Shown here: in pieces, positions 36,312-46,165 of the stretch
Layout: each line of letters starts with the position of its first letter
Numbering within the stretch: the first letter of the stretch is position 1
DNA from: an uncultured Lachnospiraceae bacterium
GTDB taxonomy: Bacteria; Bacillota; Clostridia; Lachnospirales; Lachnospiraceae
Assembly: GCA_947166015.1 (NCBI GenBank)
Contig: CAMVCQ010000007.1
Span: forward strand, 1-51,216
DNA: 51,216 nucleotides
Direction of reading: 5' to 3'
The notes under the pieces: generated by a model
Told to the model about the DNA's origin: nothing
What the model saw: only the letters and a program-made list of their open reading frames with translations
The model's database searches: none
Translations under genes and position numbers: made by a program

Positions 36312-37313
36312 TCAGTTTTTTTCAAGGCAATGCAAATACTCCGTTGTCGAGTTTGCAAGGACATTTCTTTTGCCTTCTTTGTCAGCCTTGAATCGTTTGT
36401 GTTCTTTTGTAAAACAGTGGTATTTTCCATGTTTTATAAACATATTTTTGATCGTCTCGGGACTCATGAGTCCTTCGTTATTGTAGCTCAAAAAAATGTA
36501 CTTAAAATCAGCATTTTTTATGACGTCCTCAAGCGCTGTATCAACTGATTTTTTGGAACAGAATCTGCTCTTTTGCAAAGAATTGTCTCTAAGTCCGGCG
36601 ATCCCCGAAACCACCGGATCATCGTACCTTGATATAGTTTCCAATACATGATAATTCGAACAATACTGCCTGGAATTATACGGAGGATCCAGGTACAAAA
36701 CATCACCTTTTATTCTTTTGATGAGTGCCTCTGCATCCTCGTTGTAAACCTCTCCTTTTTTGCCTTCTATGACAGGCAAAAGTTCGAGCTTAAACTTCTT
36801 TTGTGCAGTCTTTTTTATATGCTTTAAAAATGCCCCGTATATGGATGCGGTATTTGCGTATTTATCTATGGAATTTATCAGGCTCGCAAGATAAAAATAA
36901 TAAGTTCCCTCATCTATCTTTTTTTTGTTTTTCAGTCGTTCGATCTCCTGCCTGACGGCATCACAAAGCATTCCGTTTTCATCCGTAAAAAAGTTCCTGC
37001 CGGATCCCGAGCCATAACAAAAATTATTGTATACAAATCCCTCAACCGGCTTTAATGAATTGAAATGCTCCAAAAGGCTATCATCCACGCTGGCGGAGTT
37101 CTCAATAAAGTGCTTGTTCAGGCAGTAACTATAGTGCTGAATATCATTTGAAATAACATAACAGCCTTTTTCTCTGTACGCCTGTCCAACGACTCCGGTC
37201 CCCGCAAAAAGGTCCGCAAATACAAACTCGTCATCGTCGTTATATCCGGTAAAAGCTTTTATATTGTTTTGCAAAAATTCAAGTAACGAGTACTTTGATC
37301 CGATATAATTCAT
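36312..37313 (-). CDS. DNA adenine methyltransferase (D12-like), orphan
   Basis: A 333-residue N6-adenine methyltransferase. The N-terminus MNYIGSKYSLLEFLQ carries the GSK motif (motif X) of the alpha class, DLFAGTGVVGQAYREKG is the SAM-binding motif I, and VLYLDPPYNSRQY (near residue 208) is the catalytic DPPY motif. The target site cannot be predicted. No restriction endonuclease gene lies beside it, so it is either an orphan regulator or what is left of a restriction system. The start is the ATG at 37313, preceded by GAGGA. Confidence 0.9.
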   Translation of the reverse strand: MNYIGSKYSLLEFLQNNIKAFTGYNDDDEFVFADLFAGTGVVGQAYREKGCYVISNDIQHYSYCLNKHFIENSASVDDSLLEHFNSLKPVEGFVYNNFCYGSGSGRNFFTDENGMLCDAVRQEIERLKNKKKIDEGTYYFYLASLINSIDKYANTASIYGAFLKHIKKTAQKKFKLELLPVIEGKKGEVYNEDAEALIKRIKGDVLYLDPPYNSRQYCSNYHVLETISRYDDPVVSGIAGLRDNSLQKSRFCSKKSVDTALEDVIKNADFKYIFLSYNNEGLMSPETIKNMFIKHGKYHCFTKEHKRFKADKEGKRNVLANSTTEYLHCLEKN

Positions 37314-37377
37314 CAAAAATCCTCACAGCAATCCGGTACTGCCATTTCCAGGTACCGTTCGTTTTATGGTTTTTTAA

Positions 37378-38703
37378 TCAAGCGGCGCTTTTCTGTTTTG
37401 CTTTTGCATTGGTTATACTGTTGTAGATTTTTTTCATCGTAAGTCCCTGCACCACCGTAGTGAAAAATACAACGGCGTAAGTACAAGCCATGACAATATA
37501 GAATTTTTCAGGCTCAAGCATCGAAGCTGTATCCATTGCAAGTGCTATGCAAAGTCCACCGTGAAGTCCTCCCCAGGTGAACAGGACCGAAAACTCATTT
37601 TTGGTGTACTTATCAGGGATGGGTCCGAGCATTTGAGCCCCGATCCATACACTCACAAACCTTGATATCAATGCACAAAAGACAGCACACATCGAGAAAA
37701 GCCCAACTCCCGGCATAACGTGAATCTTTATAAAGCTAAGTCCCAGCATCACGTACAGGGTTGAATTCAGGATAGAATCAATACATTCCCAGAATTTATC
37801 AAAGCCTTCAAGATCCCATTTTTTGCCCTGTCTCTCCCTGCGACCGCGCATACTGAAAAACAACACGCCGTAAACCACACAGGCTATAGGCCCTGAACAA
37901 CCGACGAACTCGCACAAGCAGAAAATACACGATACTGCAAAAAGGCTCACCACGATCTGGAGGTTTTCATTTTCAAGTCGACCAAATATGAAAAATGTTA
38001 TGGCAAATACTATCGTGCATATGATCAAAGCTCCCAGGATCTCACGGATCATGATCATAAACAATCCGTTTAATCCCAAAGCATCCTCCAGCAATACTTT
38101 GAAAAGCGTTCCCTCCGCAGTAGATGACGAGGTAACAAGCCCCGAAAAGACTACAAAGAGCGCTACACCAACACCGTCATTGAGCAGGGATTCCGCCTCC
38201 ATAAGGAAGCCTGTGTCTTTTGGAAATCCGAATTTTTTCAATATGCTTGTCGCTGCTATAGGATCAGTAGGCGCGACGATACTTCCGAACATCAAACACT
38301 CAGGTATCGTAAACGACAACCCGAATATAAGAGACACTGCATAAAAAGCAAAAGCATAGAACACAGCACCCAATCCCGTGACTACAAATGACAAAACGCA
38401 AACCGGTCTCGCGTGCTTGTGAAACTGTGACAGATCCATATGACACGCCCCCGCAAAAAGCATAAAACACAACACACCCTTCATCAGGAATCGTTCCACA
38501 TCAAGTATCTGAACCGTATTTACGATGTCGTTCATCACCGGTCCCGTAAACACGTTATGCAACAGCGTCAAAATACCACCTACTGCAATAGCTCCAAGCA
38601 GCAATGATATCTCATACGTCAAATGAAAAAACCTTTCATTTAGATATCCGAGTAGCATCACTATCCCGAATATAACCGTTGCGGTTATCAAAAAATTGTT
38701 CAT
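37378..38703 (-). CDS. Sodium/proton antiporter, CPA1 family
   Basis: A 441-residue membrane protein with about 12 helices. The CPA1 (NhaP/NHE-like) hallmarks are visible: SIVAPTDPIAATSILKKFG and MEAESLLNDGVGVALFVVF, where the aspartate of LLNDG belongs to the ion-binding site. It exchanges protons for Na+ (or K+) across the cell membrane. AAGGAAAA lies directly before the ATG. It follows the second HD-GYP gene by 48 bases without a terminator, so it may still be part of the sensory operon. Confidence 0.92.
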   Translation of the reverse strand: MNNFLITATVIFGIVMLLGYLNERFFHLTYEISLLLGAIAVGGILTLLHNVFTGPVMNDIVNTVQILDVERFLMKGVLCFMLFAGACHMDLSQFHKHARPVCVLSFVVTGLGAVFYAFAFYAVSLIFGLSFTIPECLMFGSIVAPTDPIAATSILKKFGFPKDTGFLMEAESLLNDGVGVALFVVFSGLVTSSSTAEGTLFKVLLEDALGLNGLFMIMIREILGALIICTIVFAITFFIFGRLENENLQIVVSLFAVSCIFCLCEFVGCSGPIACVVYGVLFFSMRGRRERQGKKWDLEGFDKFWECIDSILNSTLYVMLGLSFIKIHVMPGVGLFSMCAVFCALISRFVSVWIGAQMLGPIPDKYTKNEFSVLFTWGGLHGGLCIALAMDTASMLEPEKFYIVMACTYAVVFFTTVVQGLTMKKIYNSITNAKAKQKSAA

Positions 38704-38751
38704 TTTTCCTTGCTTCCTTTCTTTGTATTCCGAATCATTGGATTTGTTTTT

Positions 38752-41112
38752 TTATACTTTCTCACTCTTTCTGATGTCTGTTATCGCAACCTGGTCTCCC
38801 GTTAGTGCAACATATACCTTTGGCTTGTCATCTTTTATAACAGATGTGTTCTCTATGCTGATCCCGAGATTTTCGGTTTTTATGATAACCCTGTTCCCAT
38901 GCTTTTCGATGTGAACCTGGCAGTCCAATCCTTTTTTATTGATGGTTTTCCACTCCTCCCATCCGGGGAAGTCATCACTCCTTTTCATAACAAATCTGTT
39001 TTCTGCATACTCATCTGTGGCTTCGTTTTCACCGTCAATCTTTATGAGCGCATACTCATGATAGTTTTCACCTCCGACACTTCCATCATCCGAGCTATAC
39101 AAAACCACATACGGACAGTGCCATACAAGATTTGCAGACGGAAGAGTCATCGAATGGAATTTCAAACTAAGCTTGTTTTTCAACGCAACACCTTCCGTGT
39201 AAGCATTTCTCGATCTGTCTATCTGGATATTTTTGATATCGGATTCGAGGCTATCGATATAGCTTATTGCTTCTACTATCCTCGGTATATCAGCTTCCGT
39301 ATATCTTTCACCGGTTTTTTCGGCCGTGATATTTATAAGCTTACAGTGCTCCCCTGTAAGCCCCACAAAAGCCTGCTTGGATCCGCTTTGGAGCGCCACG
39401 ACAACCTCTTTGGTGCATTTTTTTGATCTCATGACAAGCTTCAGATGATCCTTGTATCTACCCGCTGTGATCTCATAATGATCATCTTTTATGGATGCGT
39501 CCTCACTCTCTGTTATTTTTTCCTCTATTTTTCTCGCATCCGTGCTTATGCTGTATTTATTGAACCACACCTCGCCATACTCGAGATATCTGTAACTTTT
39601 AATAGCCTTTTTATTGTCGTGTGTCCTGCCATCATACGCATCAAACAAAAGAATTGACGGCTCGGAAAAATCACTGTCTGATTCTCTAGTATCCTGACAA
39701 TCAAAGCTTATTTTTATCACTTCATCATTTAGCTCTACACCCGTGCTGACATTTTCTCTGTACTCACTGCACTCGATTTCTGATTCAAGCTTATTGGCGC
39801 TGTTTCCTTTTGATTCAGAATCGATAAGCTTTACCATAAGTTCTGCAAAAACAGGGTCAAATACCTCTCCCTCTCCTTTTACAAAAGCTTCCCTTGCAAC
39901 AAAACCGGGGCGCGCATCTCTGTATCTTTTCTTCGTTGTCATCGTAACATAAGCATCCGCAACAGCAATGATCCTCGCTATTTCCGGAATCTCATCTCCT
40001 TTTAGTCCCTCAGGATAACCGGTTCCGTTGTAGCGTTCGTGACTGTACCTGGCCCCCTGACGAAGATAAGGATACTCTGTTATATTTGAAAGTATCTCCT
40101 CTCCGATCAAAGGCTTTTTCCTCATCATTTCTACATCCCATTTGTCAGGGTCTGAATCATTTTTTATGACATTGTCGGGGATGCCTATCAAGCCGACATC
40201 ATGCAAAAGTGCTGTATAATAAACCTTTTCGCAATCCTCCTCATTTTTGCCTGCAAGCTCTGCAACCCTTCTTGCATACTCGGCAACCTTCAAAGAATTA
40301 CCTTTTGTGAAATCATCCTTTTTTTCAACAGCGGAAACAAATGCAGTAGCTGTCTGATCAAACACTCTTTTCAACTTTGCCTGCTCGCCCTGCATATGCT
40401 CTATTTCTATCTTGTGAGCGTGTTCCACGGTATTGTTTAGATCCAGATACATAAAGATATACAAAAATACTGAAACAGCGACCATCGACATATTTACTAT
40501 GGAAATTCCATACGCAAATATCTGTATGATCCCGCAAATGATCGGAACAAATAAGTATAGTACAAGTGATATATAGATCAGTTTACTGAACTTTTTTCTG
40601 TATCCTCTGATCACGGTGTACTGAATGATAGGCCCCAAAACAGGAATAATATATGCTATCAAAAAACCCGATCCCCTGTGATAGAGATTTGTTTCATCAA
40701 AATAATAATAAAGATTTGTAAACGCCGCAACAACTGCCAAAAGCATTCCCACAACCGACATCGCGCCTACAAAAACAAGACGTTTGGGAGGAGCGGAAAG
40801 CTTTCCTTCTTTTGTCAAAAGATCTATCAGGTACAGATTGAATCCAAGCACTATCGCAGATGTCAAAAAGAACACCATAAAGTTGCTAACTCTGACCATG
40901 ACAAATGCCGTTTGACCGGAACCCCCGGCATAGATATAAGCGAGCCTGTCAAACCACAGCAAAAAGAACGCCATCATTTCCATCAAAATGAGAATCCTTC
41001 TCCTTGACTTGGAAAGAAATCGCGTATTGATAAGCAGGAAAACAAGTATCCCGCACGCTCCGCAAAGCAAGAGCATGATATCAAGCTGGTAAGCTCTAAT
41101 CAGTTCAATCAT
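38752..41112 (-). CDS. HD-GYP protein with 7TM sensor and duplicated C-terminal domain
   Basis: The protein has 786 residues. Residues 1-225 contain seven to eight membrane helices (LLLCGACGILVFLLINTRFL and following), like the 7TM sensor part of some kinases. After a coiled linker an HD-GYP phosphodiesterase domain follows: LLHDVGLIGIPDNVI near residue 304 and SHERYNGTGYPEG near 365. Such domains hydrolyse cyclic di-GMP. From about 420 to 786 comes a beta-rich region, not recognised, that seems to hold two related halves ending in AFVGLTGEHCKLINI and VYVALTGDQVAITDI. By topology it should be in the cytoplasm. GAGGAG precedes the ATG. It is the last signalling gene of the four-gene set. Confidence 0.88.
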   Translation of the reverse strand: MIELIRAYQLDIMLLLCGACGILVFLLINTRFLSKSRRRILILMEMMAFFLLWFDRLAYIYAGGSGQTAFVMVRVSNFMVFFLTSAIVLGFNLYLIDLLTKEGKLSAPPKRLVFVGAMSVVGMLLAVVAAFTNLYYYFDETNLYHRGSGFLIAYIIPVLGPIIQYTVIRGYRKKFSKLIYISLVLYLFVPIICGIIQIFAYGISIVNMSMVAVSVFLYIFMYLDLNNTVEHAHKIEIEHMQGEQAKLKRVFDQTATAFVSAVEKKDDFTKGNSLKVAEYARRVAELAGKNEEDCEKVYYTALLHDVGLIGIPDNVIKNDSDPDKWDVEMMRKKPLIGEEILSNITEYPYLRQGARYSHERYNGTGYPEGLKGDEIPEIARIIAVADAYVTMTTKKRYRDARPGFVAREAFVKGEGEVFDPVFAELMVKLIDSESKGNSANKLESEIECSEYRENVSTGVELNDEVIKISFDCQDTRESDSDFSEPSILLFDAYDGRTHDNKKAIKSYRYLEYGEVWFNKYSISTDARKIEEKITESEDASIKDDHYEITAGRYKDHLKLVMRSKKCTKEVVVALQSGSKQAFVGLTGEHCKLINITAEKTGERYTEADIPRIVEAISYIDSLESDIKNIQIDRSRNAYTEGVALKNKLSLKFHSMTLPSANLVWHCPYVVLYSSDDGSVGGENYHEYALIKIDGENEATDEYAENRFVMKRSDDFPGWEEWKTINKKGLDCQVHIEKHGNRVIIKTENLGISIENTSVIKDDKPKVYVALTGDQVAITDIRKSEKV

Positions 41113-41148
41113 ATATCAGACTCCTCGCATTGAAAAAATAACATTTGT

Positions 41149-41913
41149 TTAATTATTTTTGTGCAACAAAAAATACTCCTGAAGCTTTTCCAGTAATTCT
41201 TCTTTTTTGATACCTTTTAGGAAATATCCCTCAGGCTTAAGTGCGACCACTGCCATCACGCTTTCCTTGTCACCTTTTCCGGTCAAAAACATCACCGGTA
41301 TCGACCTTGTTTCAGGGTCACTTCTAAGCATTTCCAAAACCTGTGGCCCGCTTGTCACAGGCATTTCGTGATCCAATAATATCAGATCCACTGTGTTTTT
41401 TCCAAGCCATTTGATAGCCTGAAGCCCGGAGTTTGCCATAGCCACTTTGTAGTGGCCTTTGAGCCATTCCCTTACCAACGTCAGGTACTGCGGATCATCA
41501 TCTACTATCAGGATGCTTTTTCTGAAGCCGCCCTCTTCCTGTACGGTCAGGCACTGATTGACAGCATTTATAAACTCCGTATTGTCAACCGGTCTCGCAA
41601 AAATCTTGTAGATCAGATCACCGGGCAATCTATCGACAAGTTTTTTTATCTCAAGCTCATCCGCGACAACGATCATTTTGAGATTTTCTGTTTCCATTGT
41701 ATCGATCAAAAATCGAATCACGCTGTCTTTGGGTGTCTCTCCTTCAGCGACAAAAAGAACCACCAACGACGCTTCTTTTGCATTTATATTTATGTCGTCA
41801 ACAGTCAAAGGAACAACCCTGCAATCTGTTCCCGAATCTATGATTTTTTTCACTAAAACCCGTGAAACAAATGACTCTTTTTGGGTCAAAAACATAACAC
41901 TTTTATCAGGCAT
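41149..41913 (-). CDS. Double-receiver response regulator without output domain
   Basis: The protein has 254 residues from the ATG at 41913 (TGGAGG upstream). Residues 130-250 form a canonical receiver domain: ILIVDDDPQYLTLVREW, LILLDHEMPVTSGPQV with the phosphorylatable Asp, MFLTGKGD and GYFLKGI with the lysine. Residues 1-120 look like a degenerate receiver: the fold pattern is there, but the strand that should carry the Asp reads LVVLFVAEGE. No DNA-binding or enzymatic domain follows. It probably receives phosphate from the hybrid kinase next door and acts by protein contact. Confidence 0.9.
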   Translation of the reverse strand: MPDKSVMFLTQKESFVSRVLVKKIIDSGTDCRVVPLTVDDININAKEASLVVLFVAEGETPKDSVIRFLIDTMETENLKMIVVADELEIKKLVDRLPGDLIYKIFARPVDNTEFINAVNQCLTVQEEGGFRKSILIVDDDPQYLTLVREWLKGHYKVAMANSGLQAIKWLGKNTVDLILLDHEMPVTSGPQVLEMLRSDPETRSIPVMFLTGKGDKESVMAVVALKPEGYFLKGIKKEELLEKLQEYFLLHKNN

Positions 41914-41932
41914 TTCTATTTCCTCCACTCAG

Positions 41933-44900
41933 TCAGAATTTAATCCGTGAGATCAATTCTTCCATACCATCCCAATCAAACACCTTCAACATTTTTTCAA
42001 ACTCTTTGAAGTTTTTTTCATCCTTCTGTGGCAATGCGTATTCCTTCAATTGCTCAAGTATCATTTCCACAGAATCATAATCCATCTGCGGGATCACATC
42101 GGCAAGTGCGGAATAAGCACCTTTTATCTCATCCGCTGATATGATCTCCTTGTCTGCATCAGCGGGATCCTCATGAAGCTTGTCGAGTTTTTCGATAAAC
42201 TCCTCATACTGCATAAGCAGCCTCGGAGCATTGTCATCGATGTAGTCTATATCCCCTTTGTTTCCGGCTTCTTCGAGTGATTCTGCAAGTCTTGACAGTT
42301 CCATAGCACCTACTATTCTTGCAGAGCTTTTCAGTGAATGAACCTTGATGGTAAACAGTCTTATATTATCATTTTGATATGCGTCTTTTATTATTTTTGA
42401 GTTACCTTCGATCGTGTCATAAAACAATCCCAATGCAAATATATAGCTTGATATTCCTCCTGAGTTTTGGATGCCGATCTCAACATCTATTCCCTCAGTC
42501 TGATATATCCACTGCATATTTTCCGGCATTTCGGTCAAATCTTCTACCGCATCGTCCTCGGCCGGTTTTTCCATCATTTCTTCCGGAAGATGCTTCATAA
42601 TTGTTTTCTCAAGCGTCAAACTGTCAATAGGCTTTGAAAGATAACCGTTAAAGCCTTTTGATTTGTAGAACTCCTCTCCTGCTGCCGAATTTGCAGTGAG
42701 TGCATATACAGGCAGATCCGGGTAGTTTTTTCGGATTTCAGCAACGGTTTCCACACCGTCCATCCCGGGCATCATATGGTCAAGCAGCACCACATCAAAC
42801 CTTGTATCTTTGATCCTCTCTAAGCATTCCTCGCCGCTCGACGCGGTTGAAACAAACACCTTTGTTCCTTTCAAAAGCCCCCTGATAACAGTTAAGTTCA
42901 TAGGGTTATCATCAACAACCAGGATATCCGCATCCGGTGCGATAAACTGAGGAACATACGCACCTCCGGAGGATTCTTCATCACGCTCTGTAAATGCTCC
43001 TATCGGAGTTTTGTCAATGATCTTTTGTGACAGTGTAAGTATAAACTCAGAGCCCTTTCCGTACTCGCTCTCACAGGCAAGAGTTCCTCCCATAAGTTCA
43101 GCAAATCTCCTTGATATGTCGAGTCCAAGCCCTGTGCCCTGTATGCCGCTGTTTTTCTCTTCATCGAGGCGCTCATACGCTGTAAACAGCTTTTCGATAT
43201 CCTCTTTTTTTACTCCAATCCCGGTATCCTTGACAGAGAATTTGATAGTGCACTCATCATCAACTCTTTCCTGCATAGAAACCGAAAGCAAAAATCCTCC
43301 CTCTGATGTGTACTTGACAGCATTTGTAAGCAGGTTTAAAACAATCTGCTTTATCTTGCCCTGATCACCGTACAGTCTGGTCGGAAGCATCTCATCTACT
43401 ACAACATCGAAAGTAAGCTCTTTTTCGGTACTTTTGATCCTTATCATGGACACGACAGATCTGAGCATCTCCGCAGTATCGTATTCCTGCGTCACAAGGT
43501 GCATTTTTCCTGATTCTATCTTGGACATATCCAAAAGGTCGTTGATAAGTGTAAGAAGAGATTCAGATGCATTTTTTATGTCAAAAGAGTAGTTCATCAT
43601 AGACATAAAATAAGGCTTGGGAACACCCGTTGGATCCTCCCTCATTGACATTTCGTTCATTCCCATGATGGTGTTTATCGGCGTCCTTATCTCGTGTGAC
43701 ATATTTGCCAAAAATCTTGATTTGGCGGTATTTGCCCTTTCCGCTTCTTCTTTTGCCCGTTTGATCTCCCCATACTGGCTTCTGATAATAGTGCTTTTCA
43801 GCACTATCCAAACGATAAATCCCGCTGCGAAAACTACTATTACAAAAACAAGCAATCGTACCAACGGATGTTCGAAAAACTTGGGATTTTTTTCTATTGT
43901 AAACTGTTCGCTCACCAGTTCATTTTTCCCTGCACCGTCCAATACTTTGATATGCAATGTATAAGTGCCGTACTCAAGCCCTGTATACTCAAGTGGCTTC
44001 AGATTACTCCGCAAAACTTTTATTCCTTCTGACTCTTTTCCCTCCATATACACCTGCACAACGGGATTTAAAAAAGAATAATCAAGCACCGCAACGGATA
44101 TGGTCGTCCTTCCGTCATCCGCAGGGATCGTGTACGTTCCTTCCGCGTTTGCATAAATCTCTGAATCACCGCAAACAACCGAGCTTATGCCTGCTTTGAT
44201 AGGTGTTTTGTCATCTGTGAATTTGTCAATGTTTACCTTGCATACACCCTCTCTTCCGGGTATATAGAGGAATCCATCTTCATCGAGATCACAGTAGCCC
44301 TGTGCAGTCGGCAGACTTGTGAGTCCGTTATTTACAGTATATATTCTGTAGTCTTTGACTTCATCTATGATCATACTGTTTGCCTTTAATGTGTACAATC
44401 CATACGACGAAACGATCCACATATTGTCATTTTTATCTGAAAAAAGATCGTAGTTATTGTTGTACGGAAATGATTTAATTGTAGTGATCTCTCCATTTTT
44501 CATGTACTGTATGGAGTTGGATGTGACAAGCCAAAATATACCTTTTAATTTGTCATGCTTTATTCTTAAAATAACATCACTTGTAAGTCCCTCGTCTCTG
44601 CCTATCGTCTTTATACTTGACCCATTTATTTCATACAGGCCACCCCCATCGGAACCCGCATATATGATTCCGTTTTCGCCCTGTTCAACAGATAGGATCA
44701 CGGTGTTTTTCATTCCTTCTTTTGCACCGACAGTCCTTGATACTTTGTTGTTTTGTATGATAGCAAGCCCGCCGTTTGTACCTACAAGCACCGCCCCGTC
44801 TTCTCCTACATCAATACACCTGATAGCATTGTCAGACATACCGTTTTTGGTAGAAAAATATTCCAAACCTCCGTCCTTCAAAACATGAATAAGTCCCCGA

Positions 44901-46147
44901 TCTCCGGTGTATGTTCCCACCCAAAGATCACCGTCAACTCCTCTTTTTATGCACCTCACACGGGAGGTTCCCACAATCTCCGTGAGCTTATCCGTTACCG
45001 AATTGTTTCTTTTGTCTATGATCCTAAGTCCGCTATCCGTCCCGATATATGTTTTGTCGTTGTACAGGCAGACAGCATTTGTGACCTCTTTCTGAAGATT
45101 TGATTTTTCGTATACATCCACAAACCTGTTGGTCACGACCTTCATCACGCCCTGTGTAGATGAAGCAAACCACATATTGCCCTGATAATCAGAAGTCATC
45201 ATTTCTATACCGCTGTCCATGACGACATTGTCAAGGGTGTGAAATATCTGATGATCATCAAGATAACCGGCCTTACTTATCGAAGTGATCCATATCTTTC
45301 CACAGTCATAGCTTATCCAGTGTACTCCGTTTAATGGCGATACCGGAATCCTTTTAAGCTTCGACTTATTGTCTCCGAACCTACCATGGTAAACAACATT
45401 GCTCTCGGTTCCCAGATAGACTCTTCCGGCATTTTTCGGATCAGCCTTGATAGTTGTGATCAGTTCAACTCCAAGCTCTTCGCTTGTGTAGAGTGCAGAT
45501 ATTGCTTTGTTTTTTATCAGAAAAATTATCCCGCTTTTGGTCTGTCCGTACACCCTTCCGTCGCTATCGGAATCAAGTCGTAATACTCTTTCTTTATTTA
45601 TCCTTTTGTCATCTATCACGTGCAGATTTAAGCCCTGATCAGCATAGCAGAGCCCTTCTGTTGTCCCGATAAAAATGTTCCCTTCGCCGTCTTCCGCAAA
45701 ATCCCTGATCGAAGAAGATGTGAGGCCTTCCTTGTAGGTGATATGCTTTTGAGAATTTCCATCTATCACAACTACCCCGTTGTCATTTGTTCCAACCCAG
45801 ATACGACCCTTGCTGTCTTCAAAAAGACCTCTGCCGCTCGTGAGTCCATTGTCCACAGGAAGCCTTGTGAAACTGTTTCCATCATAACGAAGGATACCTG
45901 CGTATCCTCCCACCCAGATATATCCATCAGATGAGGCAAGTACGGTATTTGCATCAGATGTCGGCAATCCATTCGTAACATCATATAACCTCGAGGTAAA
46001 ATCAACATCTGTATCCTGACTGATGACAGAGAAGCCTCCGCCCGTTTGCTCTTCAGTTGCTGCATTCATAGGAACGCAGACAAAAGCTGACATAACCGTG
46101 ACAGTTGTCATGATCGCTGTAATTAATGCTTTTATTTTTTTGTTCAT
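41933..46147 (-). CDS. Hybrid sensor kinase with periplasmic propeller, receiver and Hpt
   Basis: The protein has 1404 residues from the ATG at 46147. A signal peptide (to about 30) is followed by a two-component-regulator propeller (about 45-660; repeated WVGG/WVGT-DG units such as [17 protein letters not shown]), a Y_Y_Y domain (about 665-750) and a membrane helix (about 762-782). Then come a HisKA domain ([19 protein letters not shown], His near 815), an ATPase domain ([21 protein letters not shown]), a receiver ([21 protein letters not shown], Asp near 1122) and an Hpt domain ([10 protein letters not shown], His near 1270). The sensor resembles Bacteroides HTCS proteins for polysaccharide sensing, but there is no AraC output; a phosphorelay to another protein is implied. 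An upstream TTG is less likely as start. Confidence 0.95.
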   Translation of the reverse strand: MNKKIKALITAIMTTVTVMSAFVCVPMNAATEEQTGGGFSVISQDTDVDFTSRLYDVTNGLPTSDANTVLASSDGYIWVGGYAGILRYDGNSFTRLPVDNGLTSGRGLFEDSKGRIWVGTNDNGVVVIDGNSQKHITYKEGLTSSSIRDFAEDGEGNIFIGTTEGLCYADQGLNLHVIDDKRINKERVLRLDSDSDGRVYGQTKSGIIFLIKNKAISALYTSEELGVELITTIKADPKNAGRVYLGTESNVVYHGRFGDNKSKLKRIPVSPLNGVHWISYDCGKIWITSISKAGYLDDHQIFHTLDNVVMDSGIEMMTSDYQGNMWFASSTQGVMKVVTNRFVDVYEKSNLQKEVTNAVCLYNDKTYIGTDSGLRIIDKRNNSVTDKLTEIVGTSRVRCIKRGVDGDLWVGTYTGDRGLIHVLKDGGLEYFSTKNGMSDNAIRCIDVGEDGAVLVGTNGGLAIIQNNKVSRTVGAKEGMKNTVILSVEQGENGIIYAGSDGGGLYEINGSSIKTIGRDEGLTSDVILRIKHDKLKGIFWLVTSNSIQYMKNGEITTIKSFPYNNNYDLFSDKNDNMWIVSSYGLYTLKANSMIIDEVKDYRIYTVNNGLTSLPTAQGYCDLDEDGFLYIPGREGVCKVNIDKFTDDKTPIKAGISSVVCGDSEIYANAEGTYTIPADDGRTTISVAVLDYSFLNPVVQVYMEGKESEGIKVLRSNLKPLEYTGLEYGTYTLHIKVLDGAGKNELVSEQFTIEKNPKFFEHPLVRLLVFVIVVFAAGFIVWIVLKSTIIRSQYGEIKRAKEEAERANTAKSRFLANMSHEIRTPINTIMGMNEMSMREDPTGVPKPYFMSMMNYSFDIKNASESLLTLINDLLDMSKIESGKMHLVTQEYDTAEMLRSVVSMIRIKSTEKELTFDVVVDEMLPTRLYGDQGKIKQIVLNLLTNAVKYTSEGGFLLSVSMQERVDDECTIKFSVKDTGIGVKKEDIEKLFTAYERLDEEKNSGIQGTGLGLDISRRFAELMGGTLACESEYGKGSEFILTLSQKIIDKTPIGAFTERDEESSGGAYVPQFIAPDADILVVDDNPMNLTVIRGLLKGTKVFVSTASSGEECLERIKDTRFDVVLLDHMMPGMDGVETVAEIRKNYPDLPVYALTANSAAGEEFYKSKGFNGYLSKPIDSLTLEKTIMKHLPEEMMEKPAEDDAVEDLTEMPENMQWIYQTEGIDVEIGIQNSGGISSYIFALGLFYDTIEGNSKIIKDAYQNDNIRLFTIKVHSLKSSARIVGAMELSRLAESLEEAGNKGDIDYIDDNAPRLLMQYEEFIEKLDKLHEDPADADKEIISADEIKGAYSALADVIPQMDYDSVEMILEQLKEYALPQKDEKNFKEFEKMLKVFDWDGMEELISRIKF

Positions 46148-46165
46148 TCGCTCAGACAACCCCCT

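Noticed and set aside
41933..46147. Classical HTCS with AraC-type output
   Set aside because: After the receiver the chain ends in an Hpt domain with [10 protein letters not shown]; no helix-turn-helix region is present.
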